The position numbers and the translations under genes are program-made. Under the pieces are notes generated by a model. It had not been told where the DNA came from, ran no database searches, and saw nothing but the letters and a program-made list of their open reading frames with translations. Below are positions 6,198 to 12,514 of a stretch of DNA of 14,580 nucleotides, piece by piece. The DNA comes from Gemmatimonadota bacterium (GTDB lineage: Bacteria > Gemmatimonadota > Gemmatimonadetes > Gemmatimonadales > GWC2-71-9), in NCBI GenBank assembly GCA_003220855.1, contig QHTP01000004.1:1-14580 (forward strand), in the 5' to 3' direction. The first letter of the stretch is position 1, and each line of letters begins with the position of its first letter.

Positions 6198-6535
6198 TGA
6201 GCATCGTGGCGCGCGCGCTCATCCTGCCGGCGCTCGCGTGGGGCATGCCGGGCCGGCCCCCGTTCGGGCAGATGTTCTACGGTGCCCTGGCACTGCTGCA
6301 CGCGCCCCTCGTGGTGCCGCTGCCCTCCGGTGGCGGCGGCCTGGAGGTTGCCTTCCTGAACGGCTTTGCCGGAGACTTCGGCGCGCGCCAGGTGACCATA
6401 CTCTTGTTGTGGCGGTTTTATACGGCCATCCTCTTGACCGGGCTCGGCGTCTACGCCCTCGTGCGGTCCATCGGCTATCGGGCGGCGGTCGAGGTGTTCA
6501 AGATCGGCTGGGGCAAGCGCAGAGAGGCACAATGA
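6131..6535 (+). CDS. Flippase-like membrane protein, C-terminal part after a frameshift
   Basis: This frame continues the protein begun at 5667. The useful part starts at about 6170 with LGAGALLTVVSIVARALILPALAWGM, then has the family's glycine-rich motif VVPLPSGGGGLEVAFL and two further membrane helices (VTILLLWRFYTAILLTGLGVYAL). With the frame restored, the whole protein would have about 289 residues, near the family's usual length. A GTG at 6131 opens this frame, but I doubt it is a real start. The most economical repair is one extra C in the CCCC run at 6163-6166. The stop overlaps the ATG of the AhpD-like gene (ATGA, 6532-6535), a coupling that suggests the intact gene is normally translated to its end. 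It could be an assembly error or a recent pseudogene. Confidence 0.65.
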   Translation: MARRLGARAPRPALGAGALLTVVSIVARALILPALAWGMPGRPPFGQMFYGALALLHAPLVVPLPSGGGGLEVAFLNGFAGDFGARQVTILLLWRFYTAILLTGLGVYALVRSIGYRAAVEVFKIGWGKRREAQ

Positions 6536-7074
6536 CCAATCCGCGGATCACGCCGCTGACTCCGGACCAGGCTGCCCCCGAGGTGCGGCCCATCTTCGAG
6601 ACCTACCTGCGGGAGCGTGGCAACATTCCGAACATGTTCCGCACGGTGGCGCTGCGTCCGGAGCACCTGCGCAGCCTAATCGCGCACTTCCGTACCGTCA
6701 TGAACGAAGGCACCGTGCCGACGGTGCTCAAGGAGCTCTTGTGGGTGCGGATCTCGCACCTGAACGGCTGCCGCTACTGACTCAACTCCCACACTGTCTT
6801 GGCAAGACAGCGGGGAGCGAGCGACGCCCTGGTGGAGGCGGTGCAAGACCGGGGTGGACGCGAGGCGATCGCGGCGCTCGAGCCCGGGTGGCGCGCGGCG
6901 CTCGACTACGCGGACGTCGTTCATCGCTCGGGGCACGACGTCACCGACGAGCTGTACGGGAGGTTGCGCGCCGCGTGGGACGAGGGACAGATCGTCGAGA
7001 TCACTCTGGTGATCGGGATGACGGAGTACTTCAATCGCTTCAACGACAGCCTGCGGGTGGAGCCGACCAAGTGA
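6532..7074 (+). CDS. AhpD-like (carboxymuconolactone decarboxylase family) selenoprotein, UGA recoded at codon 83
   Basis: The gene encodes 180 residues with the in-frame TGA at 6778-6780 read as selenocysteine. Residues 1-82 (ITPLTPDQAAPEVRPIFE, GNIPNMFRTVALRPE, LKELLWVRISHLNGCRY) match peroxidase-related CMD/AhpD proteins. The family then has CxxxH after the CxxC pair. Here the TGA falls on the second Cys, and the same frame continues L-N-S-H-T-V, giving C80-R-Y-U83 and H87. The frame runs on through GRLRAAWDEGQIVEITLVIGMTEYFNRFNDSL to the TGA stop at 7072-7074. AhpD proteins use this CxxC to reduce peroxides or peroxiredoxins. A perfect SECIS-like hairpin lies 3' of the TGA. Unrecoded, the gene would split into an 82-residue stub and an orphan C-terminus. 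The start overlaps the flippase stop. Sec at this position is known in some AhpD-like proteins. Confidence 0.93.
6786..6817 (+). promoter_or_regulatory. Bacterial SECIS-like hairpin of the AhpD-like selenoprotein
   Basis: The upper stem is a perfect seven-pair helix, CTGTCTT 6794-6800 with AAGACAG 6804-6810, capped by GGC (6801-6803). A lower stem pairs CTCCC 6786-6790 with GGGAG 6813-6817 across a small internal loop (ACA opposite CG). Twenty bases separate the TGA from the apical loop, and its first base is G, as the bacterial SECIS model requires. The hairpin lies within coding sequence, as is usual in bacteria. It would recruit SelB with Sec-tRNA. Confidence 0.85.
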
Positions 7075-7126
7075 GTACGGTACTATTCGTCCGTCATGGG
7101 CGATTACTGATTCCTAGACCGAGGCG

Positions 7127-8533
7127 ATGAGCGCGACCCGTATCGAGCGTGATCCGCTGGGCGAGCTGCCGGTGCCCGCCGACGCGCTGTACGGCATCCA
7201 GACCGAGCGCGCCCGCCGCAACTTCCCCATCTCGCGGCTTGCGCCCCTCGCCCCGTTCGTCGACGCCGTCATCCGCATCAAGAAGGCCGCCGCGCTGACG
7301 CACAAGGAAACCAAACGCCTCGATCCCAAGCTCGCCGACGCGATCGTGCGGGCGGCGGACGAAGTGCTGGCCGGACAGCACCGCGACCAGTTCGTGGTGG
7401 ACCCCTACCAGGCGGGGGCCGGCACCTCGCACAACATGAACTGTAACGAGGTGCTCGCCAACCGCGCGAACGAGCTCCTCGGCGGCGCGCGAGGCACGTA
7501 CACGCCGGTGCATCCCAACGATCACGTCAACATGGCTCAGTCGACCAACGACGTGATCCCGACCGCCATCCGCCTGGCGGCGCTCGCCGAGCTGCCGGCG
7601 CTGCTCGACGCCCTGGGGCGGCTCGCCGCCGCCTTTCTCGCGAAGGGCCGGGCATTCGACCAGATCCTCAAGTCGGGACGGACGCACCTGCAGGATGCGA
7701 CGCCCATCCGGCTCGGTCAGGAATTCACCGCCTATGGGCACATCGTCGAGCGCAACCGCGACCGCGTCGCCCAGGCGGCGGACGCCCTGCGCGACCTCGG
7801 GATCGGCGGCACGGCCGTGGGGACGGGACTGAACGCCGAGCCCGTGTATCCGGGGCTGATGGTGAAGCACCTCCGCGCGATCACCGGGCTCGACCTCCGC
7901 GAGGGGAAAGACCGCGTGCAGCTGATGCAGTCGATGGGGGACGCGGCAGCGTGCTCCGGTGCGCTCCGCACCTGCGCGATGGACCTCGGCAAGATCGCGA
8001 GCGACCTGCGGCTGCTCGCATCCGGACCGCGCACCGGGCTGGCCGAGATTGTGCTGCCCCCGGTGCAGCCCGGGTCGAGCATCATGCCGGGTAAGGTCAA
8101 CCCGTCGATCCCCGAAATGGTGAACATGGTGTGCTACCAGGTGCTCGGGAACGACGTGACCGTCGCGACCGCGGCGGAGGCGGGCCAGCTGGAGCTGAAC
8201 GTGATGATGCCCGTGATCGCCCACAACCTGCTCTTCTCGATGCGGATCCTCACGAACGCGTCGGGAGTCCTGGCGGAGCGTTGTGTGGTCGGGATCGAAG
8301 CCGACCGCGCGCAGTGCGAGCACTGGCTCGAGCGCAGCCCGGCCCTCGTGACGGCGCTGGCTCCGAAAATCGGCTACGCCGAGGCGGCCAAGCTCGCCAA
8401 GGAGGCGGTGGCGAAGAACGTGACCGTGCGCCAGCTGGTGATGGACAAGGGCGTGCTCAAGGGCAAAGATCTCGACGAGGTGCTGGATCTGCTCGCCATG
8501 ACCGAGCTGGGGGTACCGGGGCAGCGCAAGTAG
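7127..8533 (+). CDS. aspA: Aspartate ammonia-lyase (aspartase; fumarase/aspartase superfamily)
   Basis: The protein has 468 residues, the usual aspartase size. It starts RIERDPLGELPVPADALYGIQT, closer to aspartases (YGIxTxRAxxNFPIS) than to class II fumarases (YGAQT). QAGAGTSHNMNCNEVLANRA and HPNDHVNMAQSTNDVIPTA are the substrate-binding segments. The superfamily signature GSSIMPGKVNP is at residues 316-326, with the catalytic-base Ser at S318. Aspartase reversibly splits L-aspartate to fumarate and ammonia, feeding the TCA cycle. A class II fumarase cannot be excluded by eye, but N-terminal and loop features favour aspartase. The ATG at 7127 follows GAGGCG. The 52-base gap upstream contains TACTAT (7086-7091), a possible -10 element, so the gene may have its own promoter. 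Confidence 0.88.
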   Translation: MSATRIERDPLGELPVPADALYGIQTERARRNFPISRLAPLAPFVDAVIRIKKAAALTHKETKRLDPKLADAIVRAADEVLAGQHRDQFVVDPYQAGAGTSHNMNCNEVLANRANELLGGARGTYTPVHPNDHVNMAQSTNDVIPTAIRLAALAELPALLDALGRLAAAFLAKGRAFDQILKSGRTHLQDATPIRLGQEFTAYGHIVERNRDRVAQAADALRDLGIGGTAVGTGLNAEPVYPGLMVKHLRAITGLDLREGKDRVQLMQSMGDAAACSGALRTCAMDLGKIASDLRLLASGPRTGLAEIVLPPVQPGSSIMPGKVNPSIPEMVNMVCYQVLGNDVTVATAAEAGQLELNVMMPVIAHNLLFSMRILTNASGVLAERCVVGIEADRAQCEHWLERSPALVTALAPKIGYAEAAKLAKEAVAKNVTVRQLVMDKGVLKGKDLDEVLDLLAMTELGVPGQRK

Positions 8534-8581
8534 CCGAGGACGGCCGTCTGCAGTGCACACTCTATTTCTGGAGGAGCACGT

Positions 8582-9004
8582 ATGCATTGGATCGTCGCTG
8601 GGCTGATCGCAGGCGTCGGCGCGTTCTTCGCAGACTACGTGATGTGGGGCAAGGTCTTCACCGGTCCGGCAATGGAGGCGTTCGGGACCTTCCCGCCATC
8701 GCCGGAAGAAGGGAAGAAGATGATGGCCGCGAACCTGCCGAAGTCGGCGGTCCTGTCATTGGTTTTCGGTGTGCTGCTGGCGTGGTTCTACCATCAGCTC
8801 AAGGCGGGCCTGTGGGCAGCAGGCGGCGGCCCGCTGGCGGGGATGGAGTTCGCGACGATGCTCTGGCTGTCCACCATCGCGTTGTCGACGATCGGCAGTG
8901 GTGTGTGGTATGACAAGGTCCGGCCGCTGCTCAAAGCGACCTTCTGGTCGTGGCTCGTTCGCATGAACGTGGCGGGGATCATCGTCGGCGTGCTCGTCCG
9001 GTAA
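8582..9004 (+). CDS. Small four-helix inner-membrane protein, uncharacterised
   Basis: The protein has 140 residues and four predicted membrane helices, at about residues 3-21, 54-71, 86-106 and 119-139. Helix 1 contains charged or polar residues (GAFFADYVMWGK), followed by a periplasmic or cytoplasmic loop with PPSPEEGKKMMAAN. The pattern resembles DUF1761-like small membrane proteins, but I cannot confirm the family by eye. There is no catalytic motif. The start is well supported: GGAGGAG at 8570-8576 lies seven bases before the ATG. The gene stands alone, 48 bases after the aspartase stop and followed by a hairpin-containing gap. Confidence 0.8.
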   Translation: MHWIVAGLIAGVGAFFADYVMWGKVFTGPAMEAFGTFPPSPEEGKKMMAANLPKSAVLSLVFGVLLAWFYHQLKAGLWAAGGGPLAGMEFATMLWLSTIALSTIGSGVWYDKVRPLLKATFWSWLVRMNVAGIIVGVLVR

Positions 9005-9018
9005 GGGCCGTCACGCGG

Positions 9019-9051
9019 GGGGTCGTGATTCGAGTCACCGAATCCGACCCC
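9019..9051 (+). other. Strong hairpin between membrane-protein gene and exported-protein gene
   Basis: GGGGTCG 9019-9025 pairs with CGACCCC 9045-9051, and GATTCG 9027-9032 with CGAATC 9039-9044, with a single bulged T at 9026 and loop AGTCAC (9033-9038). The result is 13 base pairs. No T-run follows (CTCTCG), so it is not a classical intrinsic terminator. It could end the upstream transcript in a U-tract-poor manner or structure the leader of the downstream mRNA. Confidence 0.6.
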
Positions 9052-9073
9052 TCTCGCACGTTATCCGTTCCGC

Positions 9074-10120
9074 ATGCGTACGACCACCTGGCTACTCGCC
9101 GCGCTGTGGCTCGCCGGTACGTCCTCGGCGCACGCGCAGCGGCGGTTCCGCATCGGCCCGACGTACTCGTCACTCAGCCTGGACGACGGCTCCGGTTCGA
9201 GTCATAGCTTCTCGTCGTGGGGCGGATCAGCCGCTCTCATCACCGGAGACGACGGCGAGACCGGCCTTACGATCTCCCGCTACAACGACCTCTCGACCGA
9301 CAAAGGCATCCGGCGCCTGACGCTGTTTACGCTCGACTCCTACTACTATCCGGTGGGCACCCGTGGTATCGTCGCACCCTTCGCGCTGACGGCCCTCGGC
9401 CTCGCGCGGGTCACCGAGGTCGACTCGCTTTGCGTCCTTTCCATCGTCCCCTGTTCCGGCACTACCTCCGCTACTAGCCAGCTCGGGCTCGCCTTCGGAC
9501 TGGGAGTGCGCGTGAACGTCGGCGACGCCGCGGTCGCGAGCATCGCGGGGCGGTTCCTCGAGGTGCCGGGGAGCCAGATCCAGGCGGTCGAAGCGGTCGC
9601 CAATGCCTCCATTGCACTCGGCGCCGTCCGCAAAGGCGAATTCCTCGAAGGAACCGTGGGGCCGGCGGCGAGCGTTCTGATCCCGATCTCGGGCGGGCTG
9701 CGGGCGCGCGCTCCGTTCCTGGGAGCGCGGTTTCGCCGTGAGACCAAGAAGGCCGGCACCCTCGGACTCGAGATCGACTTCGCTCCTCTGAAAATCACCG
9801 CGGGGTGCCCGCCCACCGGATGCGAGGAGAATGCCATCCTCTTCGCTCCGGGCTACGAGGCCTCCTTGCGTCCCGCGTGGGGACGGCTGTACGCCGAGGC
9901 GGGCTTCCTGTTGGGCGGCGTCTACTCTCAGGGTTCGGACCGCGGCATCGCGCAGGGGGCCCACGGCGGATTGGGGGCGGATTTCTACGGCGGGCCGCTG
10001 ATGTGGAACGTCAATGGGCGGTTGCTGTGGTTGCAGCGCAACTCCGGCGAGAACGTCTTCGGGGTACAGGTCGGTGTCAGTCTGAGCCCGAGAATCCGGG
10101 GTCCCGCCGCCGCCCATTGA
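9074..10120 (+). CDS. Exported beta-rich protein, probable outer-membrane protein
   Basis: The protein has 348 residues with a clear signal peptide: MRTTT, hydrophobic core WLLAALWLAG, and a cleavage site AHA-Q after residue 21. The mature part alternates short hydrophobic and Gly/Ser/Asp-rich segments (TYSSLSLDDGSGSSHSF, ALTALGLARV, QLGLAFGLGVRVNVGD, GRLYAEAGFLLGGVYSQG) and ends in a beta-like segment (NVFGVQVGVSLSPRI). This resembles outer-membrane beta-barrel proteins. Two Cys pairs (CVLSIVPC and CPPTGC) probably form disulfide-closed loops. I do not recognise the family and give no function. The ATG at 9074 is the only start that supplies the signal peptide; no strong ribosome-binding site is visible. 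Confidence 0.8.
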   Translation: MRTTTWLLAALWLAGTSSAHAQRRFRIGPTYSSLSLDDGSGSSHSFSSWGGSAALITGDDGETGLTISRYNDLSTDKGIRRLTLFTLDSYYYPVGTRGIVAPFALTALGLARVTEVDSLCVLSIVPCSGTTSATSQLGLAFGLGVRVNVGDAAVASIAGRFLEVPGSQIQAVEAVANASIALGAVRKGEFLEGTVGPAASVLIPISGGLRARAPFLGARFRRETKKAGTLGLEIDFAPLKITAGCPPTGCEENAILFAPGYEASLRPAWGRLYAEAGFLLGGVYSQGSDRGIAQGAHGGLGADFYGGPLMWNVNGRLLWLQRNSGENVFGVQVGVSLSPRIRGPAAAH

Positions 10121-10145
10121 ATCCCGGAAACCAAACTCGCATATT
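10117..10145 (+). promoter_or_regulatory. Candidate sigma-70-type promoter for the Rrf2 gene
   Basis: TTGAAT (10117-10122) and CATATT (10140-10145) are separated by exactly 17 bases, the optimum for a sigma-70 promoter. The -35 box overlaps the end of the preceding gene. Six bases after the -10 element lies the ATT at 10152 that best fits the start of the regulator. Transcription would therefore begin at or next to the start codon. Confidence 0.5.
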
Positions 10146-10151
10146 CCCCCC

Positions 10152-10604
10152 ATTCGCGTCACCACCTGGGCCGAATACGGGCTGATCGTCTCGCTCAACC
10201 TCGCGAAGCGCGCGGGGCAGGGCCCGGTCGCGGCGCGCGAGCTCGCCGAACAGGAGCGGCTGCCGCACGACTACGTCGAGCAGATCCTGCTGCGTCTGCG
10301 ACGCGCGGGCCTCGTCGACTCCGTGCGCGGCGCCAAAGGCGGCTACCACCTCGGTCGTGAGCCTCAGGCCATCTCGGTCAAAGACGTCATCGAGGCCTCG
10401 GAGCACGTCACCTTCGAAGTCAACTGCGATCTCCATCCCGTCGATCCCCAGCGATGTAGTCCGGAGGCGTCGTGCAGCATCCGGCCCGTGTGGCGAATGC
10501 TGGAACAACGGATCAACGATCTGTTGGCCGGTATCTCGCTGGCGGACCTCACGCACGACGAGCCGCAGCTGTACCACATCGCCGGGGTCCTGGCCGGGAA
10601 CTAG
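10152..10604 (+). CDS. Rrf2-family (IscR-type) transcriptional regulator
   Basis: The protein has 150 residues if it starts at ATT 10152, giving (M)RVTTWAEYGLIVSLNLAKR, which aligns with the normal Rrf2 N-terminus. The first in-frame ATG (10323) would delete most of the winged helix. Residues 1-60 are the DNA-binding domain: helix-turn-helix VAARELAEQERLPHDYVEQILLRLRRAGLVDSVRG and wing AKGGYHL. Three cysteines follow in NCDLHPVDPQRCSPEASC, with spacing C-x9-C-x5-C, in the region where IscR-type proteins bind an Fe-S cluster. The protein probably senses cluster, redox or sulfur status. Just downstream is a cysteine-biosynthesis operon preceded by a perfect inverted repeat. This is the arrangement expected for a CymR/IscR-like controller of sulfur assimilation; the target is inferred. 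Confidence 0.85.
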   Translation: MRVTTWAEYGLIVSLNLAKRAGQGPVAARELAEQERLPHDYVEQILLRLRRAGLVDSVRGAKGGYHLGREPQAISVKDVIEASEHVTFEVNCDLHPVDPQRCSPEASCSIRPVWRMLEQRINDLLAGISLADLTHDEPQLYHIAGVLAGN

Positions 10605-10629
10605 TCCCGCCATCCTGTACGTTTTTTTT
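10591..10629 (+). terminator. Possible weak terminator after the Rrf2 gene
   Basis: CGGGA 10595-10599 pairs with TCCCG 10605-10609, extended by TGG 10591-10593 with CCA 10610-10612 across one bulged C. The stop codon lies in the loop. A run of eight T (10622-10629) follows only after nine unrelated bases, so any termination would be imperfect. Confidence 0.3.
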
Positions 10630-10635
10630 GAACTG

Positions 10636-10660
10636 AAACCCGACTGGCACTGTCGGGTTT
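10636..10660 (+). promoter_or_regulatory. Perfect inverted repeat upstream of the sulfur operon, candidate operator or leader hairpin
   Basis: AAACCCGAC (10636-10644) and GTCGGGTTT (10652-10660) are perfect inverted copies separated by seven bases. The centre lies 32 bases before the sseA start and right after TTGAAC (10628-10633), a possible -35 box. The size and dyad symmetry fit a dimeric winged-helix regulator such as the adjacent Rrf2 protein. Alternatively it is a leader hairpin; the three T's at its end make a terminator unlikely. Confidence 0.5.
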
Positions 10661-10679
10661 AAACCGATTGGAGGCAAGC

Positions 10680-11531
10680 GTGGCATACGCACATCCCGAC
10701 GTGCTCGTTTCCACCGACTGGGTGGCGGGGCATCGCGCGGACGCCGGTGTTCGCTTGATCGAAGTCGACGTAGACACCACGGCGTACGACTCGGGGCACA
10801 TCGCGGGCGCGGTCGGTTGGAACTGGCAGTCGCAGCTCAACGATCCCGTGCGGCGCGACATTCCAGACAAGAAGGCGTTCGCGAAGCTGCTGTCGGACGC
10901 GGGCGTGACGCCCAAGACGACCGTCGTGCTGTACGGCGACAACAACAACTGGTTCGCGGCCTTCGCGTTCTGGGTGTTGCAGCTGTACGGACACACGAGC
11001 GTCAAACTGATGAACGGCGGGCGGGCGAAGTGGGTCGCCGAGGGACGGCCGCTCGTCACGGAACGGGCGAACGTGCGCGCGACCAATTACCCCGTTCCCA
11101 AGAAGGTGAATGCGGCGATCCGCGCCAAGCGCCCCGATGTCGAGAAGGCGCTCAAGGCGAAGAAGATCGCCCTGGTGGACGTGCGGTCCACGCCCGAGTT
11201 CGTGGGCGAGATCATCGCGCCCCCGGGGATGACCGAGACGGCGCAGCGCGCGGGGCACATCCCCGGCGCCAAGAACATTCCCTGGAGCAAGGCGGTCGCG
11301 ACCGACGGCACGTTCAAGCCGTACGACGAGCTGGTGCAGCTGTACAAGGGCGCCAAAGTGATCGACGGCAAGGACGAGGTGATCGCGTACTGCCGCATCG
11401 GCGAGCGCTCGAGCCACACCTGGTTCGCCCTCAAGTACCTGCTCGGCGTGAAGAAGGTGCGAAACTACGACGGCTCCTGGACGGAGTGGGGGAACCTCGT
11501 CGGCGCGCCGATCGCGAAGGGAGCGGAGTGA
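10680..11531 (+). CDS. sseA: Thiosulfate/3-mercaptopyruvate sulfurtransferase (two-domain rhodanese, CysA2/SseA type)
   Basis: The protein has 283 residues from the GTG at 10680, chosen because GGAGG (10670-10674) lies five bases upstream. An in-frame TTG at 10668 would put the ribosome-binding site inside the gene. The N-terminal rhodanese domain (VLVSTDWVAGH, VRLIEVDVDTTAYDSGHIAGA, VVLYGDNNNWFAAFAFW) has Asp in place of the catalytic Cys and is structural. The C-terminal domain has LVDVRSTPEF and the active-site loop YCRIGERSSHTWF with C238, typical of mycobacterial CysA2-type enzymes. It carries sulfur as a persulfide from thiosulfate or a similar donor. As first gene of an operon with CysM, Mec and CysO-MoeZ homologues, it is the likely sulfur supplier to the carrier. 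Its stop overlaps the cysM start (GTGA). Confidence 0.92.
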   Translation: MAYAHPDVLVSTDWVAGHRADAGVRLIEVDVDTTAYDSGHIAGAVGWNWQSQLNDPVRRDIPDKKAFAKLLSDAGVTPKTTVVLYGDNNNWFAAFAFWVLQLYGHTSVKLMNGGRAKWVAEGRPLVTERANVRATNYPVPKKVNAAIRAKRPDVEKALKAKKIALVDVRSTPEFVGEIIAPPGMTETAQRAGHIPGAKNIPWSKAVATDGTFKPYDELVQLYKGAKVIDGKDEVIAYCRIGERSSHTWFALKYLLGVKKVRNYDGSWTEWGNLVGAPIAKGAE

Positions 11532-12514
11532 AAGCGGCGGTAGAGGGCGGCAGAGGGCGGCAGAGGGCGGCGGAGGGCAACGCTGCCGAGCCGGCGCTGT
11601 GGGGGTTGGTCGGCAATACGCCGCTCATCCCTCTGCCGCCCTCTGCCGCTCTTGGCCGCCCGCTGCCGCCCGTCTTTCTCAAGGCCGAGTGGCTCAACCC
11701 GGGCGGCTCGGTGAAAGACCGCCCCGCGCTGTTCATCTTGCGCGACGGCGTCGCGCGTGGCGAGCTGCCGGCCAAGCGCCTGCTGGACGCGTCCAGCGGC
11801 AACACGGCCATCGCGTACGCGATGCTCGGGGCCGCGGCGGGGATCGGCGTCACGATGTGCGTGCCCGCGAACGCGAGTGCCGAGCGCAAGGCGCTGCTCG
11901 AGGCCTACGGCGCCGACGTGATCTTTACCGATCCGCTCGACGGCTCGGACGGGGCGATCCGGACGGCACGCGAGCTCGCCGCGGCGCATCCGGAGCGCTA
12001 CTGGTACGCGGATCAATACAACCATCCGGCCAACCCGCGGGCGCATTACCTCACGACCGCCGAGGAGATCTGGTGCCAGACCGGCGGCCGGATCACTCAC
12101 CTCGTCGCCGGGCTGGGCACGGCCGGGACTCTGATGGGAACCGGTCGGCGTTTGCAGGAGCAGAACCGGGCCATCGAGCTGATCGCGGTACAGCCCGATG
12201 GGCCGTTTCATGGGCTGGAGGGCTTGAAACACCTGGAGACGGCGTTGGTACCGGGCATCTACGATCCCCGCATACCGGATCGGACGGAGTTCGTCGCCAC
12301 GGAGGAGGCCGAGGAGGCGGTGCGACGTCTGACGAAGCAGGCGGGCCTGTTCGTGGGCTGGTCGACGGGCGCGGCCATAGTCGCCGCGGAGCGGGTTCTC
12401 ACCGCCCTCGACCGCATTCCACCGCCCTCCACGGCCGTAGTCGTGGTCATCGCGCCCGATTCGGGGGACCGCTACTTGAGCGAGCGGGGGCGGCTCGCGG
12501 GGGAGCGTCGATGA
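11528..12514 (+). CDS. cysM: Cysteine synthase, CysM type
   Basis: The protein has 328 residues from the GTG at 11528, which overlaps the sseA stop by four bases. It is a PLP-dependent beta-replacement enzyme: GLVGNTPLI, then EWLNPGGSVKDRPAL with the PLP-lysine K63, SSGNTAIAYA, and GLGTAGTLMGTGRRL, the phosphate-binding loop. The C-terminal region (IELIAVQPDGPFHGLEGL, LVPGIYDP, GLFVGWSTGAA) resembles the mycobacterial CysM that uses O-phosphoserine and CysO-thiocarboxylate. The operon contains exactly those partners. Odd features: residues 4-17 and 36-48 (PLPPSAALGRPLPP) are encoded by the two arms of an inverted decamer repeat, and a third short array encodes ALDRIPPPST near the C-terminus. 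They appear to be tolerated in-frame insertions, the first before and the second just after the first strand of the fold. The true start could lie after the repeat, near 11601. Confidence 0.92.
   Translation: MKAAVEGGRGRQRAAEGNAAEPALWGLVGNTPLIPLPPSAALGRPLPPVFLKAEWLNPGGSVKDRPALFILRDGVARGELPAKRLLDASSGNTAIAYAMLGAAAGIGVTMCVPANASAERKALLEAYGADVIFTDPLDGSDGAIRTARELAAAHPERYWYADQYNHPANPRAHYLTTAEEIWCQTGGRITHLVAGLGTAGTLMGTGRRLQEQNRAIELIAVQPDGPFHGLEGLKHLETALVPGIYDPRIPDRTEFVATEEAEEAVRRLTKQAGLFVGWSTGAAIVAAERVLTALDRIPPPSTAVVVVIAPDSGDRYLSERGRLAGERR
11541..11670. repeat. Decamer-periodic inverted repeat array inside cysM (copy B)
   Basis: The left arm (11541-11578) is four units of about CAGAGGGCGG, exactly 10 bases apart. 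The right arm (11629-11670) is about four units of CTCTGCCGCC, the inverse. Bases 11551-11567 and 11629-11645 are perfect 17-base inverse copies, and pairing extends with one mismatch. The 61 bases between them encode the first conserved strand of CysM. The mRNA could fold into a long hairpin over the translation start region. Confidence 0.8.
12401..12437. repeat. Short decamer array inside cysM (copy D)
   Basis: ACCGCCCTCG, ACCGCATTCC, ACCGCCCTCC and ACGGCCG follow one another in a strict 10-base register. The core CCGCCCTC is shared with the array at 11629-11670. It encodes a Pro-rich bend (RIPPPST) before a beta strand. No clear inverse partner is adjacent, so this copy is less certain. 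Confidence 0.4.

Noticed and set aside
10622..10629. Run of eight T as a classical intrinsic terminator
   Set aside because: The nearest hairpin ends nine bases before it and is short and bulged, while the perfect inverted repeat lies after it. I kept it only as a weak candidate.
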